64,000 nucleotides of DNA from positions 62,001 to 126,000 of the forward strand of contig QQVO01000016.1 in assembly GCA_003388505.1 (NCBI GenBank). Reading direction: 5' to 3'. Both the position numbers and the translations under genes were made by a program. Below, piece by piece: positions 19,541-29,668 of the stretch. The first letter of the stretch is position 1. The number at the start of each line of letters is the position of its first letter. Source of the DNA: Planctomycetota bacterium. GTDB taxonomy: Bacteria; Planctomycetota; Planctomycetia; Planctomycetales; Planctomycetaceae. The notes below the pieces were generated by a model. The model did no database searches, was not told the DNA's origin, and saw only the letters and a program-made list of their open reading frames with translations.

Positions 19541-20950
19541 CTACGCCGTCACGGGAGTGGTCGAGTCGATCCGTCCAGCCAGGTCAGCGATGACGTCGTG
19601 CAGCAGATTGAGCGAATCCTCCGCTTCGCTCTGCGTCATCGTCATCGGCGGGCTGACGCGGATCACTTTGCCCGCGAGCGGGCCGAGCAGATGGATGCCG
19701 TCCCCCCCGTCGCGCCCCAGATAGGCCGCCTTCACGATCTCATTGGCGACGTCTTCCGCCGAAAGGTCTCCCGCCCCGACGCACTCAATGCCGAACACCA
19801 TCCCCTCGCCGCGGAATTTCCCGATCAATCCCGTCTCTTTCAGCCGCCGCAGTCCGGCGACGAATTGTTCACAGAGACGAGCCGTGTTTTCCATCACATC
19901 AGAGTTTTCAAAGACATCGAGAGTGGCCAGCACGGCGGCGCATCCGGTGGGGGCGGCGCTCCAGGTGTCGGACCCTTCCCCGTAACGCAGGCTGGACAGC
20001 ACGTCCGAGCGGCCGACAGCGGCGTTAACCGGGATTCCGTTCCCCATCCCCTTGCCCAGGCAAACGAAATCGGGCTGGATCTGGTGCTTCTCATACGCAT
20101 ACAGGCTGCCGGTTCGCCCGAAGTTCGACTGCACTTCGTCCAGGATGAACATCACGTCGTGGGCAGCACACCATTCCTGCAACATCTGCAGGTAGGAGGA
20201 CGGCGGGTGATAGCTCCCGCCCCCGCCCAGATAGGGTTCGGTGATCAGACAGTTGATTCGCCGGCCGTGCTCCGACCACAGCGCGTCGAGTTCGCCTTGA
20301 TACTTCGACAGGTCGATCTCGTCGGCCGGCTTGTCGAAGTCGTCCACTTCGTCCATGGGGAAGCTGATGAACTTGACCCGTGGGTCTCGGTCGCGATCTT
20401 TCTCGCTTCCGGTGCAGGCGCCGGCCAGTCCCTTCTTGCCGTGAAATCCATGCCGCGTGGCGAGGATCAGATCCCGCTCCTCATCACGATGCAGGCAGGC
20501 CCACAGCGCCTTCTGCACCGCTTCCGAACCGGAGGCCGCCCAGAGCACCGTATCCAGCTTGGCTCCGCTCGCCGTCGACCGCATGCTGGCCAGCAGCCGC
20601 TTCGCGGCGTCGACCTCGATTTCGGTGACGGCGTTATAGGAGGTGAGTGTGACCGCCTCGAAATAATCGCCTTCGCCCTCGCCGGTCACGTGCTCGGGCC
20701 GCCACCCGAGATAGCGGCAGAAATGCTGCATCCACTGGCGCGGATTGTGACCCAGATTGGCGACCAGCACGCCGCTGGAGTAGTCGTACAGCCGCCGCCC
20801 TTCCGGCGTGAAGTGGAACGACCCGGCCGATTTCGAGAACACCGCCTGCGTGGGCGTATAGGTCCGCTGCGCGAGCGGTTCGGACGTCCTCAACACGGCG
20901 CGTGCGGCATTGGACTGATTCTCGCCGGGAAACTGGATGGCATCGGACAT
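19541..20950 (-). CDS. Class III PLP-dependent aminotransferase
   Basis: Protein of 469 residues from the Met at 20950 (MSDAIQFPG). It carries the class III landmarks: YDYSSGVLVANLGH near the start, ASGSEAVQKALWACL, RHGFHGKKG, FILDEVQSNFGRTG for the PLP ring, and LGKGMGNGIPVNAAVG with the Schiff-base lysine near residue 300. It uses an amino donor, most likely a gamma- or omega-amino compound. The nearby bioD raises the possibility of a BioA role, but the N-terminus does not resemble BioA; substrate remains open. Confidence 0.88.
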   Translation of the reverse strand: MSDAIQFPGENQSNAARAVLRTSEPLAQRTYTPTQAVFSKSAGSFHFTPEGRRLYDYSSGVLVANLGHNPRQWMQHFCRYLGWRPEHVTGEGEGDYFEAVTLTSYNAVTEIEVDAAKRLLASMRSTASGAKLDTVLWAASGSEAVQKALWACLHRDEERDLILATRHGFHGKKGLAGACTGSEKDRDRDPRVKFISFPMDEVDDFDKPADEIDLSKYQGELDALWSEHGRRINCLITEPYLGGGGSYHPPSSYLQMLQEWCAAHDVMFILDEVQSNFGRTGSLYAYEKHQIQPDFVCLGKGMGNGIPVNAAVGRSDVLSSLRYGEGSDTWSAAPTGCAAVLATLDVFENSDVMENTARLCEQFVAGLRRLKETGLIGKFRGEGMVFGIECVGAGDLSAEDVANEIVKAAYLGRDGGDGIHLLGPLAGKVIRVSPPMTMTQSEAEDSLNLLHDVIADLAGRIDSTTPVTA

Positions 20951-21024
20951 GATCGGATCAATCACCTCGGAAACGGATTGCGGATTGGGACAGACTCGGT
21001 CGGCAGCGCTGCAGCGCGTTCGGT

Positions 21025-22248
21025 TCAACCGGCAACGGAGCGCTTGACCTCGTTGGTATTGAAGGCGACTTCGATCACCGTTGTGACGCCGTAGCCTTTG
21101 GGAGAGTAGCCTTTGCGAAAGTGCACCCGCCACAGCACATCGCCGGACAGCCGGTCGCGGGCGGCCGGCTCGGCCGGCAGGTACATTTCGACCGATTCGC
21201 CCGGTGCGAGGACGGTGTCGATGTTCTGCTCGGCGAGATCCCATTCGCTGGTTAACGGATGCGAATACAGATAAGCGATTTCGGCGGACTCCTGCTTTTC
21301 CGCCGGGAGGACCACCTGGTTCGTCTGCAGTCGCCCGTCGTCATGGAAGACCTGGCTGAACACCAGGTTCCGGTCCAGCGGGGCGATGGCCTGGTCGTCC
21401 GAGACGTTCGTAAACCGGACGTACAGCTTGAATACCGGAGGCGTCGCTGCCTTCCGGGTCTGGCCGGATCCACTGAAATGGACGAATTCAATCGGCTCTT
21501 CAACAACGCGCAAAGGCTCCACCAGAATATTGCCGAAACGGCGCGATTCACCAATCTCGAGCGTGTGTCCGTTCGGCATCCCGGCGTCGATCGGGACCAG
21601 CGCCACCTCTCCCGGCTCGAGCGGCTCGACGTCGGGGAGACTCTCGAGCGCATGCTGATCGACGCTGTTCATCGACGTGATGAGATAGACCAGGGCGATG
21701 GTCGCCGCACTGGCGTAGCTGGCCAGCAGAATCAGCAGCAGATTTCCGCCGCCCCGCGCCGGTTGCGGACCCGCTGCCGTCGGGGGTGGCCTGGACGTCG
21801 AGGGTTCGCCCGGCATGGTCGACGGCGCCGCCGGGTTGGTGAGGGAAACCTTCGTGGGGGCGTCACTGATCTGCTCATCGGCCGCCGCGGCAGACGGGAT
21901 CCCGGACGTCTGATCGTCAGGACTGTCCACCAGCACGTTGTCGGTCTGGTCCTCTTCGCCTTCCGATGCGCCCCCCTCTTCGGGCCCTCCGGAAACGGCC
22001 GCGCTCGTTTCATCGGCCGCCGGGCGGTTCTCATCGTTCTCCCCGGCGCCGACCGGCCCCGCCTCAAACATCGGTTGATCCGCCGCCGCGGCGGGTGCAG
22101 GTTCAAGTTCGGGGGGCAGCATCTCCACCGAAGAGTCCGGCGGGACCAGCGGTCCGCCTTCGTCCGCCGCTCCACGATCGTGCTGGTGCAGCCAATCGAA
22201 GTTGGGCGTGGAATCGCTCGTGCGGCGGGAATCGTCGGGGAGAGACAT
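21025..22248 (-). CDS. Single-pass membrane protein with acidic N-terminal tail
   Basis: Protein of 407 residues from the Met at 22248 (MSLPDDSRRTS). The first 160 residues are Pro/Ala/Glu-rich and disordered, followed by one transmembrane helix (NLLLILLASYASAATIALVYLI) and a C-terminal beta domain of about 190 residues with VFKLYVRFTNVSDDQAIAPLD, a pattern of extracytoplasmic immunoglobulin-like folds. It lies between bioD and the aminotransferase on the same strand, 74 bp from the latter. Function unknown. Confidence 0.7.
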   Translation of the reverse strand: MSLPDDSRRTSDSTPNFDWLHQHDRGAADEGGPLVPPDSSVEMLPPELEPAPAAAADQPMFEAGPVGAGENDENRPAADETSAAVSGGPEEGGASEGEEDQTDNVLVDSPDDQTSGIPSAAAADEQISDAPTKVSLTNPAAPSTMPGEPSTSRPPPTAAGPQPARGGGNLLLILLASYASAATIALVYLITSMNSVDQHALESLPDVEPLEPGEVALVPIDAGMPNGHTLEIGESRRFGNILVEPLRVVEEPIEFVHFSGSGQTRKAATPPVFKLYVRFTNVSDDQAIAPLDRNLVFSQVFHDDGRLQTNQVVLPAEKQESAEIAYLYSHPLTSEWDLAEQNIDTVLAPGESVEMYLPAEPAARDRLSGDVLWRVHFRKGYSPKGYGVTTVIEVAFNTNEVKRSVAG

Positions 22249-22355
22249 ACCGTAGAGGGGCTCGATGTCTCGCGACTCAAGCCGGGGAGGGATCTTGGAG
22301 GCAACTCTCGCCCCGCCGCAGGCCGGCGAGGCTGCACTGACACGCGGCCTGGCGA

Positions 22356-23060
22356 TCATCGGCTATACCGGGGATCACCAAGTGCGTGGAAATCTATTCT
22401 GGCCGCCTCGCCGCTCGGACGCAACAGGTCGGTCCCGCCAAATTCCAGCAGCCCCAGAATCGGAACATCGCAGGAGCGCGCCAGTTGCGACAGGTTCGTC
22501 GCCTCCGAGCCGTCCCGCTCAGCCCGCGGACGATTCACGATCACGCCCGCGATTTGAAGTCCCCGCGCTGCGGCCGACTCGATTGTCAGCAGGGTCTGGT
22601 TGATCATGCCGAGGCGGTCGGCGGAGACGACGATCAGCGGCAGGTTGAATTCCTTTGCCAGATCGGCGGAAGAACACGATTCACTCAGCGGGGAGAGCAG
22701 GCCGCCCGCTCCCTCCACCACCACCGTCTCATACCGCTTCCGCAGCCATTCGTACCCGCTGCGCAGCAGGCTCTCATCAACCGTGGCGTCTTCAAGGTCC
22801 GCAGCGGCGGGAGGAGCCAGAGCCGCCGCGAATGTTTGCGGGCAGATGCGGTGTGGTTCGATCTGCCGGCCGGACGCGTCCGAGAGCAGTTCGACGTCGC
22901 TCCAGACCGGCTTGCCGTCGGCGTCCGGTTCCGCTCCGGAACAGACCGGCTTGTACGCAGCCACTCGCACGCCCGCCGAGCGCAGCGCTTGAATCACCAG
23001 GCAGGCGACGTACGTCTTCCCGACGCCGGTGTCGGTTCCTGTGATGAAGAGGCCGGACAT
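22356..23060 (-). CDS. bioD: Dethiobiotin synthetase
   Basis: Protein of 234 residues. It has the P-loop GTDTGVGKTYVA from residue 8, AAYKPVCSG with the substrate-binding Lys, ETVVVEGAGGLLSPL for metal and ATP, and a late GVIVNRPR nucleotide motif. It closes the ureido ring of dethiobiotin from 7,8-diaminopelargonate, CO2 and ATP in biotin synthesis. No bioB, bioF or standard bioA is adjacent. R1 repeat copy C lies just upstream of its start. Confidence 0.95.
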   Translation of the reverse strand: MSGLFITGTDTGVGKTYVACLVIQALRSAGVRVAAYKPVCSGAEPDADGKPVWSDVELLSDASGRQIEPHRICPQTFAAALAPPAAADLEDATVDESLLRSGYEWLRKRYETVVVEGAGGLLSPLSESCSSADLAKEFNLPLIVVSADRLGMINQTLLTIESAAARGLQIAGVIVNRPRAERDGSEATNLSQLARSCDVPILGLLEFGGTDLLRPSGEAARIDFHALGDPRYSR

Positions 23061-23089
23061 CCCGTAATCGGCGGGGGCAACGCGGCCTG

Positions 23090-23190
23090 AGAGCGGTTTG
23101 CGAATCAGTGTTGGCGATCTGTCTCGCGGATTTCCGCCCCTGCAGCCTCAAAACCGTTCGACGCGGACACAAGGTAGAGCAATTTGCTCT
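23090..23190. repeat. R1 dispersed repeat, copy C
   Basis: 101 bp, differing from copy A at one base. It spans the 128-bp gap between the small membrane protein and bioD. The TAG stop of the 46-residue gene overlaps its terminal CTAG. Confidence 0.87.
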
Positions 23191-23329
23191 AGCCGGGCAA
23201 CTGATAGCCGTAGCGGCTCAGTTCCCACAGCAGGAAACCCAGCGCGGTGCAGAGCGCGCCCACCGAGATGAACAGCAGGCCGACGTAGATGTCCGGTTGG
23301 GGATTCCCCTCAGAGCTTCGTGGAGACAT
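23189..23329 (-). CDS. 46-residue single-pass membrane protein
   Basis: Short protein from the Met at 23329: a polar MSPRSSEGNPQPD start, one hydrophobic helix (IYVGLLFISVGALCTALGFLLW) and a short tail. Its start overlaps the last 20 bp of the upstream coiled-coil gene, which supports translational coupling and a real gene. The stop overlaps the R1 repeat. It may anchor or partner the coiled-coil proteins; this is inference from position only. Confidence 0.6.
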   Translation of the reverse strand: MSPRSSEGNPQPDIYVGLLFISVGALCTALGFLLWELSRYGYQLPG

Positions 23330-24179
23330 TGTCGCCTTTCTCGATGATTCCGTTTTTCGCCGCTTCGACGACCAGTCCGACGGCCTCGTCGGGCGTTGCG
23401 TAAACAATGCGAATGCGTCCCAGATACCGGGAGCCTTCTCCGTCCCCGGTGTCCGGACGGTAAACGTCCAGGATGTGTCCGATGGCGATCCCGTCGTCGG
23501 TGCCGAGCGAGATCTGTGCCATGTTCGTGCGGTTGGTCTTGTCCTTGCGGGTTCCCACCACAACGCCTTCCACCGGCGGCGGAGGTTCAGCCATGTCAAC
23601 CACGAGGCTGCGGTCGGTCTCGAGACCGTTCAGACGCACCACTTTGGTCAGAAAGGCGTTCTCCTCCAGCATTTCGTTGTACTGCGCGAGCAGTTCTTCG
23701 TAGGCGATGTCCTTCACGCGAATCTCATCGCGGAGGCCTCGATTCACTTCGACCTGATTGTCCAGCGTCTCCTGCAGTGTCTCGTTCTTGACCCGAACCT
23801 TTTCCGCTTCCGCCTGCCGGAAGGCCGCCTCGTTTGATTTCGCCTCGGCGATTCCCGTCTGCCGCTGCAGTTGCTGGTTGAGCGTGTTGACTTCCTCAGT
23901 CAGGGCGTCGTTCTGCTGGTTCAGGGTCTGATTGTCGCCGACGACCGCGTCGGCGCGATTCCGCTGTTCGTCGCGCTCGGCTTCGACTTCGGTCAGCTTC
24001 CGTTCCAACTCGGCGATCGCGTTCGCATGCTCGCCCTCGATCCTGTCGAATTCCGCCTTTCGGAGGTCGGCCAGTTGCTTCCAACTCGTGTGTTGCACGA
24101 ACACGGCGCTGGCAGCGCACATGAACAGGATGCTCAACACGACCTGCACGCCGATGAGAATCTTGCCGACAAAGGACAT
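23310..24179 (-). CDS. Membrane-anchored coiled-coil protein with C-terminal beta domain
   Basis: Protein of 289 residues. An N-terminal helix (KILIGVQVVLSILFMCAASAVFV) is followed by a long heptad-rich coiled coil from about residue 33 to 185. A final domain of about 80 residues (ISLGTDDGIAIGHILDVYR...YLGRIRIVYATPDEAVGLV) looks like a small beta-barrel of the FlgT/MreC type. It probably spans the periplasm. Conservation of this arrangement in planctomycetes suggests an envelope or division role, but none is established here. Confidence 0.75.
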   Translation of the reverse strand: MSFVGKILIGVQVVLSILFMCAASAVFVQHTSWKQLADLRKAEFDRIEGEHANAIAELERKLTEVEAERDEQRNRADAVVGDNQTLNQQNDALTEEVNTLNQQLQRQTGIAEAKSNEAAFRQAEAEKVRVKNETLQETLDNQVEVNRGLRDEIRVKDIAYEELLAQYNEMLEENAFLTKVVRLNGLETDRSLVVDMAEPPPPVEGVVVGTRKDKTNRTNMAQISLGTDDGIAIGHILDVYRPDTGDGEGSRYLGRIRIVYATPDEAVGLVVEAAKNGIIEKGDNVSTKL

Positions 24180-24267
24180 GGCTGAACTCCGGTAACCGCT
24201 GTAGATGTTCGATGCTGGCCGCGATTGACGAACCGGGAACTGTCACGGCGGGGCGCCGCCCGTTCCG

Positions 24268-24921
24268 CTACCCTTCCAACACTGATTTGAGTTGCTCCTG
24301 CCGCTGACTCGCCCGCTGCAGGCTGCCGTCGATCTGTTTGATGAGATCCCGCAATTGCCGCTGGATCTGTTCGATGCGAAACCGGTCGTCGCGAATCTGT
24401 CCGACCTGGGCGCTCAACCGCTCCACGTCTTCGCGCCGCGACTCAATCAGGTCTTCCACCCGCTGCACCTCGGCGGCGGCCTGCTCCACCGCCTCCGCAT
24501 TGGCCTGAACCTCGCTGCGGCGGGCGTCGAGCCGCTGCTGAAAGTCGTCCACCGCAGCCTGGAGCGCCGCGAGATCGGCTTCAATCGCCGGCTTCATCTG
24601 CGCCAGTTCCTGCTCCAGAGCCGGGATCTGCTCGGTATACGTCCGTTGCTCCTCCGTCAGGTCGCTGATCATGTCGCTGTAGACGGCATCCAGAACCGGC
24701 TCGATGACCTTGCTCTGAGTGAACGTCTGCCCGCCGACGTGCTCCGTGGCGGTCCACTGAGGATTTTCCCCCTCAGTCCGGGAAAACGTATATCCTTCGA
24801 GGCCCTTCGCTTGCCGTTCCCAGTTCGCCCCCCCGAATACGGCCACCGAGACAAAGCCGAGAAACATCAGACTGGCCACCGATGTCGCGACGGCGAGCAC
24901 TTTACCGATGGTGGTCTTCAT
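24268..24921 (-). CDS. Membrane-anchored coiled-coil protein
   Basis: Protein of 217 residues with an N-terminal membrane helix (VLAVATSVASLMFLGFVSVAVFGG), a short globular stretch containing WTATEHVGGQTFTQS, and a continuous coiled coil from about residue 85 to the C-terminus rich in Gln, Glu, Ala and Arg. It is 88 bp upstream of the second coiled-coil gene on the same strand, so they are probably co-transcribed and may assemble together. Confidence 0.75.
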   Translation of the reverse strand: MKTTIGKVLAVATSVASLMFLGFVSVAVFGGANWERQAKGLEGYTFSRTEGENPQWTATEHVGGQTFTQSKVIEPVLDAVYSDMISDLTEEQRTYTEQIPALEQELAQMKPAIEADLAALQAAVDDFQQRLDARRSEVQANAEAVEQAAAEVQRVEDLIESRREDVERLSAQVGQIRDDRFRIEQIQRQLRDLIKQIDGSLQRASQRQEQLKSVLEG

Positions 24922-25034
24922 GGATCGAACAGTTGAATCGAGGGACCGGAATGGGCGATCTGGAGAGGCGTTCGGCGGCCTGGACGGCGATCTCCGGTCT
25001 CCGCACCGGCCATCATCGGGGCCGCCGTTCTCTA

Positions 25035-25310
25035 CTATACGGGGGTCGAGGAACGGGAGTCAAACAGAAACAGGACCGTCCGGGGACGCACCCGCTCGTA
25101 TTCTTCGGCTTCACGGGCCGCTGCAATACACGCGCAAGAGCGGCAACTCAGGCAGCCGCACAAGGACGTGTCAAACTGTGCCTGCTGTAACGGATAACCC
25201 GATCGGACAGCCCGTTCCGCCTCCCGCAGTAGATCAAACGGCGTGCGATCGCGAGCGTCACGCACGGAACGCTCCAGCGAGACCGGTTCGGCCACGCTCG
25301 CCGACTTCAT
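25035..25310 (-). CDS. Small Cys-rich hypothetical protein downstream of trxB
   Basis: Protein of 91 residues beginning MKSASVAEPVSLERSV and containing CGCLSCRSCACIAAA near residues 51-65, five cysteines in 11 residues, then REAEEYERVRPRTVLFLF. It starts 12 bp after the trxB stop on the same strand, which supports co-transcription. The cysteine run could be a metal or redox site served by thioredoxin reductase. It could also be spurious; it rests on position and composition only. Confidence 0.45.
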   Translation of the reverse strand: MKSASVAEPVSLERSVRDARDRTPFDLLREAERAVRSGYPLQQAQFDTSLCGCLSCRSCACIAAAREAEEYERVRPRTVLFLFDSRSSTPV

Positions 25311-25322
25311 CGGCGACGCCGC

Positions 25323-26408
25323 TTACTCAATTCCCTGCGCGGCCAGCCAGCGCTCGCTGTCGAGAGCCGCCATACACCCCGAACCGGCTGCCGTCACCGC
25401 CTGCCGGTAGTAGTCGTCCGCAACGTCGCCCGCTGCAAACACCCCCTCCACGCTCGTATTCGTGCGGAACGGCACCGTCCACGTCACATAGCCCTTCGCG
25501 TTCGTTTCAAGCTGACCGCCGAGAAAGTCGGTGTTGGGGGTGTGTCCGATCGCTGCGAAATAACCTGCTGCCGCAAGTTCCTCGGTCCGATTCTCGTCCT
25601 CCGTGCTGCGGATCCGCACGGCGGTGACGCCGTCGTCGTCGTTTCCGAGAATCTCGTCAATCACCGAGTTCCATTTCACGTCGATCTTGGGGTTTTCGAG
25701 AGCGCGCTGCGCCATGATCTTGCTGGCCCGGAACTCGTCCCGTCGATGCACGATGTAGACCGTCGATCCGAATTTGGACAGGTAGGTCGCCTCCTCCATC
25801 GCGCTGTCGCCCCCGCCGACGACGACCAGAGGTTTGTCGCGGAACCGCGGCAGCGCGCCGTCGCAGACCGCGCAAGCCGACACGCCGAGGTTCTTGAACC
25901 GCTGCTCCGATTCGAGTCCCAGGTAGTTCGCCCGCGCCCCGGTGGCGACGATCACCGAATGCGCCTCCACGGTATTCCCGCTGCTCGTCGTCAGCTTGAA
26001 CGGCCGCACGGAGAAGTCGACTTCCGTGACGTCCACTCCCTCGGTCCGCGTGCCGTAATTGAGCCCCTGCTGCTTCATCAGCAGCATCATGTCCGGCCCG
26101 GAGACTCCCATCTTCTCGCCGTCCGGGCGTTCCGTCAGCAGATAGTGCAACGACGGATCGATGGCCGTCGTGAGGTACGTCTTCATGTCCCCTTCGGGCA
26201 GCCCCGGATAGTTCTCGACTTCGGTCGTAATCATCAACTGCCCGAGCGGAGGACGCCCGACGTCGAAGTTCTCCTGCGTCGCGAGCCCTTCAAACAGAAG
26301 CGGTTCCAGATTCGCGCGGGCCGTGTAAATGGCGGCCGCCCACGCAGCCGGTCCGGAACCGATAATCGCAACACGTTCAGCCACGTTCGATCTCCTCGCA
26401 GTCTTCAT
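25323..26408 (-). CDS. trxB: Thioredoxin-disulfide reductase
   Basis: Protein of 361 residues, longer at its N-terminus than Escherichia coli TrxB. It has the FAD-binding GSGPAA near residue 17, the redox pair CAVC at C179 and C182, the NADPH-binding [12 protein letters not shown] after it, and [21 protein letters not shown] at the FAD site near the end. It passes electrons from NADPH to thioredoxin in the cytoplasm. An insertion between residues 80 and 110 ([17 protein letters not shown]) is not typical of short TrxB proteins. Confidence 0.95.
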   Translation of the reverse strand: MKTARRSNVAERVAIIGSGPAAWAAAIYTARANLEPLLFEGLATQENFDVGRPPLGQLMITTEVENYPGLPEGDMKTYLTTAIDPSLHYLLTERPDGEKMGVSGPDMMLLMKQQGLNYGTRTEGVDVTEVDFSVRPFKLTTSSGNTVEAHSVIVATGARANYLGLESEQRFKNLGVSACAVCDGALPRFRDKPLVVVGGGDSAMEEATYLSKFGSTVYIVHRRDEFRASKIMAQRALENPKIDVKWNSVIDEILGNDDDGVTAVRIRSTEDENRTEELAAAGYFAAIGHTPNTDFLGGQLETNAKGYVTWTVPFRTNTSVEGVFAAGDVADDYYRQAVTAAGSGCMAALDSERWLAAQGIE

Positions 26409-26541
26409 TCAACGCCGCCCGCGTGAATTCGCCGATTTTCACGGCCGACACGACTCACGCGTCCGCTATGATTCCGGGTTGCCGCGGCGAGCGCACAATA
26501 GTGAACGAACCCCTGCGCGGCAAATACGGGACTGCGAACCC

Positions 26542-26570
26542 GGCGAGCGGCGGGGCGTCAGCCCGCCGAT
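26542..26570. repeat. REP element, copy 1
   Basis: 29-bp palindrome GGCGAGCGGCGGGGCGTCAG followed by CCCGCCGAT, 35 bp before the HAD gene. It matches copies at 28493, 34023, 51075 and 58239. Confidence 0.7.
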
Positions 26571-26604
26571 GTCACTCTTTCTTCGACGACCCCCGAGTCC
26601 CAAC

Positions 26605-27213
26605 ATGATTCGCACCTGTCTTTTCGATCTCGGCAACGTCCTGCTGCGTTTCTCGCACGAACGGATGTACGAGCAAATCGCGGCGTTGGCCGCGAAATCT
26701 CCGCTCGACGTCAAGCGCGCCATCGAGGCGACCGGGCTCGTCAACGACTTCGAGTGCGGCCGGACGTCTCAGGCCGAGTTCCAGCGCGAAATCGAACGGC
26801 AGCTCAACTGTTCGGTCGACCCCGAATCGTTCGCCCGCGCGGTGGCCGACATTTTTGAACCCGATGCCGCGCTCCCGCCCATCCTGGATCAACTTCGACG
26901 AAGCGGTGTGCGTCTCGTTCTGCTGTCAAATACCAACGAAATCCACTTCAACTGGATCCAGCAGGAGTACGACATCCTCGATCACTTCGACGATCTGGTG
27001 CTCTCATTCCGCGTCGGCGCGATGAAACCGGACGCCCCCATCTACGAGGCCGCACTGGAAGCCATCCGCTGCGAACCGTCCGACTGCTTTTACACCGACG
27101 ACATTCTCGCCAACGTCGAAGCCGGCCGTGCCTTCGGCCTCGCGGCCGAACTGTTCATCGGGCCCGACGACCTCAAGCAGCAACTCACATCGCTGGGCGT
27201 CGATCTGACATGA
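26605..27213 (+). CDS. HAD-superfamily phosphatase
   Basis: Protein of 202 residues from the Met at 26605. Motif I is [10 protein letters not shown] with nucleophile D8, motif II LLSNTN (S108), motif III K141 in [10 protein letters not shown], motif [11 protein letters not shown] (D165, D166). The D-L-G form of motif I and the four-helix cap after it resemble the YihX group of sugar-phosphate phosphatases. Substrate is not predictable. A REP element precedes it; the gene is divergent from trxB. Confidence 0.87.
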   Translation: MIRTCLFDLGNVLLRFSHERMYEQIAALAAKSPLDVKRAIEATGLVNDFECGRTSQAEFQREIERQLNCSVDPESFARAVADIFEPDAALPPILDQLRRSGVRLVLLSNTNEIHFNWIQQEYDILDHFDDLVLSFRVGAMKPDAPIYEAALEAIRCEPSDCFYTDDILANVEAGRAFGLAAELFIGPDDLKQQLTSLGVDLT

Positions 27214-27406
27214 TCTTTTCGATGTCTCAAGCTGCAGGATGGCGCGGGGGTGGCGACCGCTCGCGTGCTGCCGTACTTCTCTGAAGTTCTCCGCGTCTCG
27301 GCGACTTTGCGTCGAGATTCGCGACGAACATCCTGCCATTCAGCGCGCCCGTCGGGTACGATCGAGCAGGCTGATTCACTCACCTGCACCACATTCCCCA
27401 ACTGCG

Positions 27407-28477
<1,071 letters not shown>

Positions 28478-28492
28478 ACTCACTCACTTCCC

Positions 28493-28520
28493 GCGAGCCG
28501 CCCGGCGACAGCCCGCGGAT
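28493..28520. repeat. REP element, copy 2
   Basis: GCGAGCCGCCCGGCGACAGC followed by CCGCGGAT, in the gap between the MoxR and coaD genes. Confidence 0.6.
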
Positions 28521-28573
28521 CACGACTGAGAATACTCCGCCGCCTCAATCGCAAACCAATCGTCGGCTCCACA

Positions 28574-29116
28574 ATGACCGACTACAACCTCAACTCCGGA
28601 CACGCGATCTATGCCGGCAGCTTCGACCCCGTAACGCTCGGGCACGTCGACATCGTCCGGCGTGGGGCCAGGATCTTCGAACGCGTGACCGTCGGAATCG
28701 GCATCAACCCCGGCAAGGAGCCGCTCTTTACCGCCGACGAACGCCTGCAACTTCTCAACGAAGTCTTCCGGGATCAGACCAACGTCGATGTCAGTTGCTT
28801 CGAAGGACTGACGGTCGACTTCGTCCGCAAGCAGCGGGCGACCGTAATGCTCCGCGGAATCCGCACCGTCTCCGACCTCGAGGCCGAGTTCAGGATGGCG
28901 CTGGCCAACGACACGCTCGCCCCGGAACTCGAAACGGTCTTCCTGATGGCGAGCGACAAGTTCTCACACATCTCCAGCACGCTCATCCGCCAGATCGCGC
29001 TCATGGGGCAAGGCTCTGCCGCCGACAAATTGCGAGGCTTCGTGCCCGAACCGGTCATCGGCCCACTGCTGGCGAAGTGCCACGACCGCGGACCCTGGAC
29101 GGGGGATCCCGGCTGA
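28574..29116 (+). CDS. coaD: Phosphopantetheine adenylyltransferase
   Basis: Protein of 180 residues with the nucleotidyltransferase motif TLGH at residues 21-24 in SFDPVTLGHVDI, the phosphate-binding LRGIRTVSDLEAEF, and ISSTLIRQIA. It transfers AMP from ATP to 4'-phosphopantetheine to give dephospho-CoA, the fourth step of coenzyme A synthesis. Length is slightly over the family mean because of a short C-terminal tail. The 3' end faces the next gene at 16 bp. Confidence 0.97.
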   Translation: MTDYNLNSGHAIYAGSFDPVTLGHVDIVRRGARIFERVTVGIGINPGKEPLFTADERLQLLNEVFRDQTNVDVSCFEGLTVDFVRKQRATVMLRGIRTVSDLEAEFRMALANDTLAPELETVFLMASDKFSHISSTLIRQIALMGQGSAADKLRGFVPEPVIGPLLAKCHDRGPWTGDPG

Positions 29117-29131
29117 AGCCGGCGACGACGC

Positions 29132-29422
29132 TCAGCTTTCCGGCTCCGAATTCGCGGACGCCACGTCGCTCGCGGGCAAACACGCCATCCCGTAATACAG
29201 CCCCGTGTCTTCGCAACTCTTCCGGTAAGAGGCCGGCATCCGATCAAGCGTCTCTTTGTCCCACTCGATAATCAGCTTGAGCTGCGCCCCCCGTCCCTTC
29301 GTCTCCGTGACGACGCCGGTCCAGCCGCTGATGTCGACGTCCGGCGACTCAGGCATCGCCACACCGTCGAGCACACGGATGGAAGATCCGGCAGACAGCT
29401 TGGCGGATCGACGCTTGGCCAT
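29132..29422 (-). CDS. Small conserved-looking hypothetical protein
   Basis: Protein of 96 residues with a basic start (MAKRRSAKLSAGSSIRV) and a compact beta-type body: VDISGWTGVVTE, QLKLIIEWDKETLDRMP, and a DTGLYYGMACL motif near the end. The RV-L-D-G-V-x-P-E-S-P pattern suggests an SH3-like barrel. No function is known. It converges on coaD, and the 246-bp gap upstream contains only a palindrome and no gene. Confidence 0.65.
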   Translation of the reverse strand: MAKRRSAKLSAGSSIRVLDGVAMPESPDVDISGWTGVVTETKGRGAQLKLIIEWDKETLDRMPASYRKSCEDTGLYYGMACLPASDVASANSEPES

Positions 29423-29596
29423 TGCGTGAGGGAGTTTGGCGGGAGGAATGTGGAGCGGACAGAGTCCAAGGGATGATTCCCGAGTTGTATCGGTGAACTC
29501 CCCGGATTGTCAAACTTTATCCCGCTCACGCGAAATACGCCGGCACGAGACGCGCTTCGCAGCGTCCCCCACTCGACGCGAAGGCGGATTATTCGT

Positions 29597-29665
29597 AGCG
29601 CACGCAGCCTTGCGTGCGTCCCGCTGATCGCAGAGCCGGTTGACGCACGCAAGGCTGCGTGCGCT
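29597..29665. repeat. 24-bp perfect inverted repeat with MITE-like arm
   Basis: Arms 29597-29620 and 29642-29665 are exact reverse complements (AGCGCACGCAGCCTTGCGTG... / ...GCACGCAAGGCTGCGTGCGC) around a 21-nt loop. It is preceded by GGATTATTCGT, as at the left end of the R2 element, so it may be a diverged relative. It lies 4 bp from the stop of the ceramidase-like gene and could act as a 3' hairpin for its mRNA. Confidence 0.75.
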
Positions 29666-29668
29666 GAG

